DNA of 64,000 nt from Deltaproteobacteria bacterium (GTDB lineage Bacteria; Desulfobacterota; Dissulfuribacteria; Dissulfuribacterales; DYLC01). The stretch covers positions 271,852-335,851 of the forward strand of contig JAQVIJ010000002.1 in the NCBI GenBank assembly GCA_028695735.1, given 5' to 3'. The stretch's first letter is position 1, and each line of letters opens with the position of its first letter. Shown here in pieces: positions 56,198 through 64,000 of the stretch. Under the pieces are notes generated by a model. That model was not told the DNA's origin and searched no databases. It worked only from the letters and a program-made list of their open reading frames with translations. A program made the translations under genes and the position numbers.

Positions 56198-58792
56198 ATG
56201 TTTGACATCGAAAATTGTCTCATGCAGGTTCAAAAACCCAGCCGTTATCTGGGAAACGAGGTCAATAGCCTGCATAAACCCTGGAATACAGCGGAGTGCA
56301 GATGGGCCCTGGTGTTTCCAGACCTGTATGAGATCGGCATGTCCAACCTGGGCCTAAATATCCTCTATGCGGTCATAAACGGCCTGCCATGGGCCCTTGC
56401 CGACAGATGCTATGCTCCGGATTTGGACATGGAGCGGCTTTTGAGGCAGTCAAACCGGCCGTTATTTGGGTTGGAGACTCGAAGGCCGCTAAAGGATTTT
56501 GATGTCATCGGCATCTCCCTGCCCTATGAGCTCTGTTATTCCAATGTGCTCAATGTCCTGAACCTGGCCGGGCTTTCAATCCTTGCCGCCGAAAGGCAGG
56601 ACAATTGGCCCTTGGTCATAGGCGGAGGCAGTGCGGCTGTTCAGCCTGAACCTGTGGCAGAGGTCTTTGATGCCATTTTGGTGGGAGACGGCGAGGAGGC
56701 GGTGCAGGAGCTCTGCCGCATTGTGCGGGACTACAGGGCCTCACATGCCCCAAAGTCTGAGGTCTTGAAGGCATTGAGCAGGGTTCAAGGGGTTTATGTG
56801 CCCTCTTTTTATACGCCTTTTTATGAACAGGGGCGGTTTAGCGGTATGAGAATGCCTGAATCAGGCCCGGTCAAAAGGCGCATTGTGGCCGATATGGAGC
56901 ATGCGCCGTATCCAGTGGCCATGCCCGTGCCCTATCAGCAGATTGTTCATGACCGCATTGGTGTGGAGATCGCCAGGGGCTGCACCAGGGGGTGCAGATT
57001 TTGTCAGGCAGGGGTCATCTACCGGCCTGTACGGGAGAAGACGCCTCAGCAGGTCCTCAAGACCGTGGAGTCTGCATTAAAAAACACGGGTTGGGACGAG
57101 ATATCCCTTCTGAGCCTCAGCACTGGCGACTACAGCCATATTCAGCCTCTGCTCTGCAGGCTCATGAACCGCTATGCCGAGGAGCACATCGCCATCTCCC
57201 TGCCATCCCTGCGCGTGGGCACTCTGACGCCTGCCTTGATGGAACAGATTCGCCGCGTGAGAAAGACCGGTTTTACCCTGGCGCCGGAGGCAGGAAGCGA
57301 ACGCCTGAGACAGGTCATCAACAAGGGGATCACCGAAGAGGACCTGTTAAATGCGGCGGCCACCATCTATCGTCTGGGCTGGCGCAACATAAAACTCTAC
57401 TTCATGCTCGGCCTGCCCACCGAGACCGAGGAAGACATTCGGGCCATAGCGGAGTTGGCGCACAAGGTCCTGCGACAGGCTGAAAAGAAGATGTGCGTCA
57501 ATGTGACGGTGAGTGTGGGGACCTTTGTGCCCAAGGCGCATACGCCGTTTCAATGGGAGCCTCAGCTTTCTGTGGAGGAGGCCAGGGAGCGAATTTCTTC
57601 GCTGAGATCTCAGCTACAGGCCCGTTCTCGCGCTATAAAACTCAAGTGGCACGAACCGCATATCAGCTTCTGGGAGGGCGTGTTTGCACGGGGTGATAGA
57701 AGGGCCTTTCAAATCCTTTTAAGGGCCTGGCAGATGGGCGCCAGAATGGATGCCTGGACGGATCACTTCAGTCCGGAACGATATGAGGAGGCGGCTCAAA
57801 AGGCGGGGATAGACCCGTCATTCTACACCAGCGCCATGACACCCGGCCAGCCCTTGCCATGGGCTCATATTCAGACAGGAGTGAATGCGAATTTTTTGCT
57901 CTCTGAGCGGAAAAGGGCATTTGAGGGCGTCTATACTCCAGACTGTCGAAGGGGCAGTTGTAACGGCTGCGGCGTGTGCGATTTTCAGGAGATCAGGCCG
58001 GTATCGCATACTGACCTAAATTTGAGCCTCGAAGAGGCACCAGAAAAGACTGCCTTGGCAGAGAAGGCCGAGGGGTCATCGGTGGCCTGTTATGCCATCA
58101 CCTACACAAAATTGGGGGACGCCCGGTTTCTGGCCCATTTAGAGGTCATGCGCGCCATGCACCGGGCCATGCGCAGGGCAGGATTGAGACTGGAACACTC
58201 TTCAGGCCATCATCCCATGCCCAAAATGGCCTTTGGCCAGCCCATTCCCCTTGGCATGGAAAGTGTATCGGAGCAGGCGGCCTTTAGTCTGGAATTGGGG
58301 GCATCAAAAGGTCTGGAAGGTCTTCAGGGACCTTCGGCCATTCAGGACCTTTTGAACAGGCATCTGCCCGAAGGCATACGCCTGCTAAATATCAGGCCAT
58401 TGGAGCGGCTGAGCCAAATGGTCTTTCATGCGGTGAGTGAATACCTCGTGGCCGTAAAAGGTATTTCAAGGCCGCTTCTGCAAGAGGGGCTTTTACTCCT
58501 TAACACAGCAGAAAAACTCCCTGTTTTTGTGCAAAAAAAGGACAAGACCGTGGAGATGGACCTGAAGGATAGGGTGCGAAAGCTCACCTTTTTTGACAAA
58601 ACATCCTTGGCGATGAAGACCACGCAGCAGGCCCTGGTGCTTCAATGGGTGCAGGAGATAGGTGACCCTGATTGCATTTTGCACCTCTTTTTGTCTCAAG
58701 AGCCGCCTTTCATAAGGCCCATGGATGTCATGGAGAGGCTCTTCGGCCTGAGTCCAGAGGCAAAAAACACCCTGCGTATTTTGAGAATATGA
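56198..58792 (+). CDS. B12-binding-like radical SAM protein fused to a DUF2344 domain
   Basis: An 864-residue fusion. An N-terminal cobalamin-binding-like domain (about 30-190; VIGISLPYELCYSNVLNVLNLAGL) is followed by a radical SAM core with RGCTRGCRFCQAGV near residue 260 (CxxxCxxC), then a C-terminal cysteine cluster (DCRRGSCNGCGVCD near 583) and a DUF2344 domain from about 630 (YAITYTKLGDARFLAHLEVMRAMHRAMRRAGL). In many bacteria the last part is a separate gene next to the radical SAM gene. The reaction is unknown; a role in rRNA or tRNA modification or ribosome-linked processes has been supposed. It overlaps the MFS gene by 4 bp. Confidence 0.9.
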   Translation: MFDIENCLMQVQKPSRYLGNEVNSLHKPWNTAECRWALVFPDLYEIGMSNLGLNILYAVINGLPWALADRCYAPDLDMERLLRQSNRPLFGLETRRPLKDFDVIGISLPYELCYSNVLNVLNLAGLSILAAERQDNWPLVIGGGSAAVQPEPVAEVFDAILVGDGEEAVQELCRIVRDYRASHAPKSEVLKALSRVQGVYVPSFYTPFYEQGRFSGMRMPESGPVKRRIVADMEHAPYPVAMPVPYQQIVHDRIGVEIARGCTRGCRFCQAGVIYRPVREKTPQQVLKTVESALKNTGWDEISLLSLSTGDYSHIQPLLCRLMNRYAEEHIAISLPSLRVGTLTPALMEQIRRVRKTGFTLAPEAGSERLRQVINKGITEEDLLNAAATIYRLGWRNIKLYFMLGLPTETEEDIRAIAELAHKVLRQAEKKMCVNVTVSVGTFVPKAHTPFQWEPQLSVEEARERISSLRSQLQARSRAIKLKWHEPHISFWEGVFARGDRRAFQILLRAWQMGARMDAWTDHFSPERYEEAAQKAGIDPSFYTSAMTPGQPLPWAHIQTGVNANFLLSERKRAFEGVYTPDCRRGSCNGCGVCDFQEIRPVSHTDLNLSLEEAPEKTALAEKAEGSSVACYAITYTKLGDARFLAHLEVMRAMHRAMRRAGLRLEHSSGHHPMPKMAFGQPIPLGMESVSEQAAFSLELGASKGLEGLQGPSAIQDLLNRHLPEGIRLLNIRPLERLSQMVFHAVSEYLVAVKGISRPLLQEGLLLLNTAEKLPVFVQKKDKTVEMDLKDRVRKLTFFDKTSLAMKTTQQALVLQWVQEIGDPDCILHLFLSQEPPFIRPMDVMERLFGLSPEAKNTLRILRI

Positions 58793-60003
58793 GCACAGAA
58801 AACGGAGTCAAACTCGAAACCCTCTATGTAAAGTCTCAGACAGCGTCCTTTAGGATACTGAGTGCCATCAGCTTTTCACACTTTTTGAACGACACCATTC
58901 AGTCCCTGCTGTTTGCCATTTATCCCCTGTTAAAGACCAGTTTTCACCTGAATTTTACTCAGATCGGCCTGTTATCCCTTGTCTATCAGCTCACTGCCTC
59001 CATGCTTCAACCCGTGGTGGGATTCTATACGGATCAAAATCCCAAACCCTACTCACTGGCCGCAGGCATGGGTTGCACGCTGTGCGGCCTGCTGCTTTTG
59101 GCCGTGGCATGGGATTATGGCCTTTTGCTGCTGGCAGCGGCTCTGGTTGGCATGGGGTCGTCCATCTTTCATCCCGAATCCTCCCGTGTGGCAAGAATGG
59201 CCTCTGGCGGGCGATACGGCCTGGCCCAATCCCTGTTTCAGGTGGGCGGCAACGCAGGCACCTCCATGGGGCCGCTTTTGGCGGCGTGGATGGTCATTCC
59301 ATACGGCCAGAAGAGCATTCTGTTCTTTTCCCTGCTGGCCCTGTTGGCCATAGCCATACTGGTGAGGGTAGGGAAGTGGTATAAGCTGCGCTGTGTGCTA
59401 AAGGCTGGCAAGGGCACTGATGTCAAGCCAATTCAGCCGGTGTATTCAAGGCGCACCATAGTCCTTTCCATGTTGATTTTGCTGGTGCTCATATTTTCCA
59501 AGTATTTTTATCTGGCCAGCATAGGAAACTACTTCACATTTTATCTGATGCACCGTTTTGGCATTTCAGTGCAATCCGGCCAGTATCATCTCTTTGTCTT
59601 TTTGTTTGCCGTTGCCCTTGGGACCTTTATCGGCGGCCCTGTGGGCGACAAGATCGGCAGAAAACAAGTGATATGGCTCTCGATTCTGGGGGCATCTCCC
59701 TTTACGCTGGCCCTGCCATACGCCAATCTGGCATGGACAGGGGTGTTGTCCTTTGCAAGTGGTTTTATTCTGGCATCGGCCTTTTCAGCCATTCTGGTCT
59801 TTGCGCAGGAGCTTATTCCAGGTCGAGTAGGTGCCATCTCAGGCCTGTTCTTCGGGCTTGCCTTTGGCATGGCAGGCATTGCAGCCGCTGTACTTGGAAG
59901 GCTTGCGGATGCGTATGGCATCGAATTTGTGTATCATGTCTGCTCATATCTGCCTCTATTGGGCGTGCTGACCGTGTTTCTGCCCGATATCAGAAGGTCA
60001 TGA
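58789..60003 (+). CDS. MFS transporter, fosmidomycin-resistance (Fsr)-like
   Basis: A 404-residue twelve-helix transporter. SFSHFLNDTIQSLLFAIYPLLK near residue 22 and FHPESSRVARMASGGRYGLAQSLFQVGGNAGTSMGPLLAA near 128 are the hallmark of the Fsr group. E. coli Fsr exports fosmidomycin; the natural substrate is unknown. The ATG at 58789 overlaps the radical SAM stop (ATGA). The small selenoprotein gene follows after 26 nt and may be cotranscribed. Confidence 0.88.
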   Translation: MSTENGVKLETLYVKSQTASFRILSAISFSHFLNDTIQSLLFAIYPLLKTSFHLNFTQIGLLSLVYQLTASMLQPVVGFYTDQNPKPYSLAAGMGCTLCGLLLLAVAWDYGLLLLAAALVGMGSSIFHPESSRVARMASGGRYGLAQSLFQVGGNAGTSMGPLLAAWMVIPYGQKSILFFSLLALLAIAILVRVGKWYKLRCVLKAGKGTDVKPIQPVYSRRTIVLSMLILLVLIFSKYFYLASIGNYFTFYLMHRFGISVQSGQYHLFVFLFAVALGTFIGGPVGDKIGRKQVIWLSILGASPFTLALPYANLAWTGVLSFASGFILASAFSAILVFAQELIPGRVGAISGLFFGLAFGMAGIAAAVLGRLADAYGIEFVYHVCSYLPLLGVLTVFLPDIRRS

Positions 60004-60029
60004 TTCATGTTTTTTAGAAGGAGGAAGCC

Positions 60030-60224
60030 ATGTTTTCCGATGAAAAAACCACGACATTGAGGTGCCGTAAGTGCGGGGACTTGCTTGAGATATGCAGGCG
60101 CTGAAAGGTAGTCGCCCTGCGGTGCAGGGGCTGCGGCGCCATCTTTACTGTGGCCAGTTACGCCAAGGAGATGGACAAAAAGACTGAAGAGATGCTGGCT
60201 AATGTGCGGGTGGATAAGCTCTGA
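60030..60224 (+). CDS. Small selenoprotein with CxxC, CxxU and CxxC motifs
   Basis: ATG at 60030 stands 6-7 nt behind GAAGGAGGAAG, the best ribosome-binding site of the region. The frame runs 64 codons to TGA at 60222 with one internal TGA at 60102-60104 (codon 25). Motifs: CRKC at residues 12-15, C22-R-R-U25, and CRGC at 32-35; a hydrophobic/helical tail follows (FTVASYAKEMDKKTEEML). The UGA is the second partner of a CxxU redox pair, and a hairpin with a G-G-U loop starts 10 nt after it. It resembles the small dual-CXXC (seleno)proteins of Desulfobacterota. Possible jobs are thiol redox or metal binding. It ends 9 bp before the convergent uvrC stop. Confidence 0.85.
60114..60130 (+). promoter_or_regulatory. 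Putative SECIS hairpin of the small selenoprotein
   Basis: CCCTG (60115-60119) pairs with CAGGG (60125-60129) around the loop CGGTG, closed further by G-C. The loop is 16-20 nt after the UGA and contains G-G-U, as expected for binding of SelB in bacteria. Confidence 0.7.
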
Positions 60225-60233
60225 TTTTTCGCC

Positions 60234-62051
60234 TTATTGCACCTTCAATGCCTCATGTATCTGTTCGGCCAATTTGCTGGAGATGCCTGGCACGGCCTGT
60301 AACTCCTCTATTGAGGCCTGTTTCAGCCTCTTTAGGCTTCCAAAGTGCTGAAGTAGGGCCTTTTGCCTCTTGGCGCCTACGCCTGGTATTTGAAGCAGAG
60401 ACCCCTTGAACCTGGCTGAAGAGCGCTTTTTTCTGTGAAATGTGACTCCAAATCTATGTGCCTCGTCTCGCATGCGTTGTATGAAGAGTAAAACCGGATC
60501 GTGCGGGGCAAGCAGGACCTGTGAGCCGTCCATGGTATAGAGCTTTTCGCCCTCCTGGTCCCGTTCCTTGGCAATGGAGGCAAATTCCACCTGCTCAGGC
60601 ATGTCCAGCTCTTTCCAGGCGGAAATGGCCTCAAAGAGCTGTCCCTTGCCTCCGTCTATGACCATGAGGTCAGGCAGGTCCTGTCTTTCCATGCCTGACG
60701 CCAGCCGCCTCAACACCACCTCGCGAATCATGGCGTAGTCGTCTATGCCTGTTACGGTTCGAATGTTGTAGTGCCTGTAGCCCTGTTTTAGCGGCCTTCC
60801 ATTTTCAAATGCCACCAGGCTGCCCACGGGCAGCTCGCCTCCTGTGGTGGAGATGTCTATGGTTTCAATGCGGTTTGGCTGCCTTTTGAGTTTTAATGCC
60901 TGTTGAAGAAGCCGAGCCAGCTCCTCCCAGCGCGCCTCTTGCCTTGCCTCCATGGAGACGGCCTCCAAGGCATTGGCCTGCGCCATTTCCATGAGCCTTT
61001 TGCGAATGGATCTAAAATTGCCGCTCACTAAGCGGCAGCCCTTAGCCATCTCCCTTATCCATTCCTCCAAAAGCTCCATGTCAGCGGGGGCTGTGGAGAG
61101 GAGTATCTGTTCAGGGACAGGGTTGACGGCAAAATAATCCCGTAAAAACAATGAGAGGATGTCGCCGTCAGGTTCATCGTGCACTAAATATATACGGCTT
61201 TCATGCCCCCTTACCACTCCGTCCCGCACATGTAACACAGATACAGCCGCCCGTGCGGCATCCCTCGCCATTGCGACCACATCCCAGTTGGCGTCCAGAT
61301 CCGCCACCATTGCCTGGTTTTCAGTCACCGCCTTTATGGCCGCAATCCGGTCCCGCAGCACTGCTGCCTTTTCGAACTCCAGGGCCTCTGCATACTGCTC
61401 CATTTTGGCCTGTAGGTCCTTTAGAAGGCCTTGCTGTCTGCCCTCCAAAAAGAGCTTTAGTTGCTGAATGCGCTCTCTATATTCCTCTGAAGAGATGGCG
61501 CCCATGCAAGGTGCGCTGCACCTGTGTATCTGAAACTTGAGACACGGCCTGTCCCTGTTTTTCATCTGAGAGTCACTGCAGGTGCGCAGATTAAAGATGC
61601 TTCCCACTAAGTGCATGACCTCTCGCACCGCTGTGCCAGAAGGATATGGGCCGTAATACAGGGCATTGTCCTTTAGACGCCTGCGCACCACGGAGATGCG
61701 GCCAAATGGCTGAGATAGGTCAATGCGCAAAAAGGGATAGGCCTTGTCGTCCCGCATCACGATGTTGTACTTGGGTCGGTGTTCCTTGATGAGATTGAAT
61801 TCCAGTAGCAGGGCCTCTTTTTCTGTGGCGGTTACGATGTACTCCAGAGTGGCGGCGTTTTGCAGCATGTGCGAGGTCTTTACCGAGGATGGTGGGCTGA
61901 GCAGATAGCTTGAGATGCGGCTGCGCAGGTCCTTGGCCTTTCCCACATAGATGACGCGAGCCTCACTGTTTCTAAAGAGATAGACGCCCGGAGTCTTGGG
62001 CAGGAGTTTTAATACCTTTGAAGCCGATTGGGCAAGGGAAATGGCCTGCAT
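60234..62051 (-). CDS. uvrC: Excinuclease ABC subunit C
   Basis: A 605-residue nuclease making both incisions in nucleotide excision repair. Domains in order: GIY-YIG (about 18-100: GVYLFRNSEARVIYVGKAKDLRSR), a cysteine cluster CxxxxxxxCLxxxxxxCxAPC near 165-180, UVR motif (KMEQYAEALEFEKAAVLRDRI, about 210-240), the RNase H-like incision domain with DISTTGGELPVGSLVAF and VIDGGKGQL, and two C-terminal helix-hairpin-helix motifs (IPGVGAKRQKALLQHFG, VPGISSKLAEQI). The gene abuts the permease gene start region: they are directly adjacent on the minus strand. Confidence 0.96.
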   Translation of the reverse strand: MQAISLAQSASKVLKLLPKTPGVYLFRNSEARVIYVGKAKDLRSRISSYLLSPPSSVKTSHMLQNAATLEYIVTATEKEALLLEFNLIKEHRPKYNIVMRDDKAYPFLRIDLSQPFGRISVVRRRLKDNALYYGPYPSGTAVREVMHLVGSIFNLRTCSDSQMKNRDRPCLKFQIHRCSAPCMGAISSEEYRERIQQLKLFLEGRQQGLLKDLQAKMEQYAEALEFEKAAVLRDRIAAIKAVTENQAMVADLDANWDVVAMARDAARAAVSVLHVRDGVVRGHESRIYLVHDEPDGDILSLFLRDYFAVNPVPEQILLSTAPADMELLEEWIREMAKGCRLVSGNFRSIRKRLMEMAQANALEAVSMEARQEARWEELARLLQQALKLKRQPNRIETIDISTTGGELPVGSLVAFENGRPLKQGYRHYNIRTVTGIDDYAMIREVVLRRLASGMERQDLPDLMVIDGGKGQLFEAISAWKELDMPEQVEFASIAKERDQEGEKLYTMDGSQVLLAPHDPVLLFIQRMRDEAHRFGVTFHRKKRSSARFKGSLLQIPGVGAKRQKALLQHFGSLKRLKQASIEELQAVPGISSKLAEQIHEALKVQ

Positions 62052-63035
62052 TTATTGATTTCGAATGCGGGGGTCTGCCAAGGCATAGCCGATGTCGGCC
62101 AAGAGGTTGCCAAGAAGGGTAAGCACTGCCACGATGACCAGATTGCCCATGAGGACTGGATAGTCCCTGGCCATGACACTGGTCCACATGAGCTGCCCGA
62201 TGCCTGGAATGGCAAAGATGGATTCAAAGATCACACTGCCGCCGATCATGCCAGGCAGAGACAGGCCTAAGATGGTGATGACAGGCAGCAAGGCGTTTCT
62301 CAGGGCATGTCGGTAGATGACCACCCGTTCAGAAAGCCCCTTGGCGCGTGCCGTCAGAATATAGTCCTGGCGCAGCACCTCCAGCATGGAGGAACGCATA
62401 TACCTGGACAGCCCTGCAAGCCCTCCCAGGGCCGAGATGCTCACGGGCAGTATGAGGTGTTTGGTCCAATCCCATATCTTTTGCCAGGTGGAAAGGGAGT
62501 CATAGCCCACGATGCTGTGCAGGCCTGAGATGGGCAGCCACTCCAGGTAGATGCCGAAGAACATCATGAGCAGCAGGGCCGCCCAAAAGGAGGGCATGGC
62601 ATAGAAAAAGAAGACCATCACAGTGCTTATGCGATCGAACAGGCTGTTTTGATGCACAGCCGCCTGTACGCCCAAGGGAATGGCGATGAGGAATATGAGG
62701 GTCAGAGAGAGGAGGTTTATTAGAATGGTTATGGGCAGGCGTTCGCGAATCTTGTCCCACACAGGTCGTTTATCCGATGCAAAGGATTTGCCCAGGTCCA
62801 GCTTGGCCAGGCCCTTTAGCCAGTTCCAATACTGTTCATAAAGGGGCTTGTCCAAGCCGTATTGGGCGCGCAGCCGTTCCCTGGCCTCAGGGGTCATCTT
62901 GGGATTGAAGTCCGCCTGTATGGACATGGGTTCTCCAGGCGCCATGTGCATCACCGTAAAGGAGACCAGTGTGATGCCCAAAAAGGTGGGAAGCAGATAG
63001 GCAAGTTTTTTGGCCAAAAATATGAGAAATTGCAT
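62052..63035 (-). CDS. ABC transporter permease (dipeptide/oligopeptide/nickel type, DppB-like)
   Basis: A 327-residue inner-membrane permease. Seen: the N-terminal [30 protein letters not shown], six predicted helices, and the ATPase-contacting motif [24 protein letters not shown] near residue 245. ATG at 63035 is chosen since AAGGGG lies 5 nt upstream; a further start at 63071 adds 12 polar residues. The partner permease, ATPases and binding protein are not next to it (uvrC follows directly), so the transporter is split or continues elsewhere. Confidence 0.88.
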   Translation of the reverse strand: MQFLIFLAKKLAYLLPTFLGITLVSFTVMHMAPGEPMSIQADFNPKMTPEARERLRAQYGLDKPLYEQYWNWLKGLAKLDLGKSFASDKRPVWDKIRERLPITILINLLSLTLIFLIAIPLGVQAAVHQNSLFDRISTVMVFFFYAMPSFWAALLLMMFFGIYLEWLPISGLHSIVGYDSLSTWQKIWDWTKHLILPVSISALGGLAGLSRYMRSSMLEVLRQDYILTARAKGLSERVVIYRHALRNALLPVITILGLSLPGMIGGSVIFESIFAIPGIGQLMWTSVMARDYPVLMGNLVIVAVLTLLGNLLADIGYALADPRIRNQ

Positions 63036-63131
63036 TTCATCCCCTTTTGAGTTGTTAAACCCCTTGACCATAACATAAGGCTGTTTTACAACCTGTTGTA
63101 TATATTAAAATACCAAACTGGAATTTTTACA

Positions 63132-63953
63132 ATGGAACAGTCTCAAGCACTCCAGATGCCATCAGGCAGTAATCTCTTTACAGTAGCCACCTATAATGTC
63201 AATTCCATTCGGGCCCGCATGCACATAGTGATTCCCTGGTTGAAACAGCATCAACCCTCTGTCCTGTGTATGCAGGAGACAAAGGTCGTGGATGCGGATT
63301 TTCCCAGGGCTGCCTTTGAGGAGGCAGGCTATTTCGTAGTTTTTCGAGGACAGAAGTCCTATAACGGAGTGGCTGTGGCCTCGAGACTGCCGATTCAGGA
63401 GGTGCAGTATGGTTTTCAGGACGGAGAGGACACGCCTGAAGACCAGGCCAGGCTCATCGCCTGTGTAATAAACGGCGTGCGCATAGTAAATACCTATGTC
63501 CCTCAGGGAAGAGAGATAACCGACAGCATGTTTCAATATAAGCTCAAATGGTTTGAGCGGCTCAACTCTTTATTTTCACGCTGGGTCTCCAGGGAACCAC
63601 TGCTCTGGTGCGGGGATCTCAATGTGGCCCCTGAACCCATGGATGTCTATGATCCAGATGGGCTTAAGAATCATGTGTGTTTTCATGAGGATGTGCGTAG
63701 GGCATTTCATGCAGTTAAGGCCTTGGGCCTTGTGGACATCTTTCGCAAGTTTAATCAGGAGCCCAAACAATACACCTTTTACGACTATCGTTTTCCCAAA
63801 TCAGTGGAAAGGGTAAAGGGGTGGCGCATAGACCATATCCTTGCCAATGAATCCCTTGCTGTCAGGGCAACGGGCTGTTATATCGACATGGAGCCCCGTC
63901 TGGCTGAAAAACCCTCAGACCACACAGTCCTGGCGGCCGTCTTTGATGTATAA
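63132..63953 (+). CDS. xthA: Exodeoxyribonuclease III
   Basis: A 273-residue AP endonuclease/exonuclease of base-excision repair. Seen: VATYNVNSIRARM near residue 18 (catalytic asparagine), LCMQETKVVDADFP (metal-binding glutamate), IVNTYVPQGREI, WCGDLNVAPEPMDVYDP (catalytic D and N) and the late WRIDHILANE and SDHTVLAAVF (catalytic D-H). ATG at 63132 is the first that matches the domain start. After the stop, 63954-64000 contains AACAGGAGA and an ATG at 63997, probably the next gene's start. Confidence 0.95.
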   Translation: MEQSQALQMPSGSNLFTVATYNVNSIRARMHIVIPWLKQHQPSVLCMQETKVVDADFPRAAFEEAGYFVVFRGQKSYNGVAVASRLPIQEVQYGFQDGEDTPEDQARLIACVINGVRIVNTYVPQGREITDSMFQYKLKWFERLNSLFSRWVSREPLLWCGDLNVAPEPMDVYDPDGLKNHVCFHEDVRRAFHAVKALGLVDIFRKFNQEPKQYTFYDYRFPKSVERVKGWRIDHILANESLAVRATGCYIDMEPRLAEKPSDHTVLAAVFDV

Positions 63954-64000
63954 ATCTTACATTTTTGTTCCATTCCAACAGGAGATTTTTTCATAAATGT

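Overview
The window is chromosomal DNA of a Gram-negative bacterium, most likely an anaerobic member of the Desulfobacterota (former Deltaproteobacteria). This is inferred from the gene content: Kdo transferase, an OMPP1/FadL-type outer-membrane protein, TatC, a minimal SufC-SufB pair, FolE2, a CooC-type ATPase, and a UGA (selenocysteine) codon both in selD and in a small CxxC protein. Almost all of it is densely packed housekeeping sequence with many ATGA/TTGA start-stop overlaps.

Layout. 1-8.1 kb: end of a P-type ATPase, a metallo-beta-lactamase-fold hydrolase, waaA, a flavin reductase-like protein, a TPR protein, dapF, a zinc-ribbon protein, a lipoprotein and a D,D-peptidase. 8.2-15.3 kb: tRNA-Val(GAC), then a translation block thrS-infC-rpmI-rplT-pheS-pheT-HU/IHF-merR; infC appears to start at AUA and PheT lacks its usual tRNA-binding domain. 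15.3-20.6 kb: pheA, a CooC-like ATPase, folE2, a MoaE-like gene, a class II aldolase, an AI-2E family permease and an unknown gene. 20.6-22.9 kb: bioB and bioA.

22,885-35,316 is a 12.4-kb accessory island that splits bioA from bioD. A 16-bp direct repeat that includes the bioA ribosome-binding site and start codon stands at both ends. The island carries a gamma-glutamylcyclotransferase remnant, a small HTH gene with a CARF-type sigma-54 activator that has lost its DNA-binding end to an inserted repeat element, and an envelope cassette: PepSY protein, ABC transporter pair, secreted protein, cysteine-rich protein, DedA, MFS, PAP2 phosphatase, a broken DedA-LssY gene and a two-component system. 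Copies of a short inverted-repeat-bounded element lie near both ends and in the middle.

35.3-51.3 kb: bioD, tatC, purQ, a phosphodiesterase, ogt, thiL, ndk, a thioesterase and selD on the minus strand; then a FadL-type porin gene interrupted by an amber codon, an acyl-CoA ligase, a pyrimidine-dimer glycosylase-like gene, a histone-deacetylase-family gene, aconitase, and the shikimate genes aroE-aroA-aroK. 51.3-53 kb holds the wreck of a large DNA methyltransferase gene in which a 346-codon intein with a DUF559/Vsr-like nuclease domain still reads open, followed by another copy of the structured repeat. 53-64 kb: sufB and sufC, ybaB, recR, a large radical SAM protein, an MFS transporter, a 64-residue selenoprotein with CxxC/CxxU/CxxC motifs, uvrC, a peptide/nickel-type permease and xthA.

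Most notable: the CxxU selenoprotein, the intein left in a dead methyltransferase, the truncated CARF-sigma54 regulator, the bio-operon island with its repeat, and a dispersed ~115-nt palindromic repeat whose stems differ in sequence but still pair in four copies.
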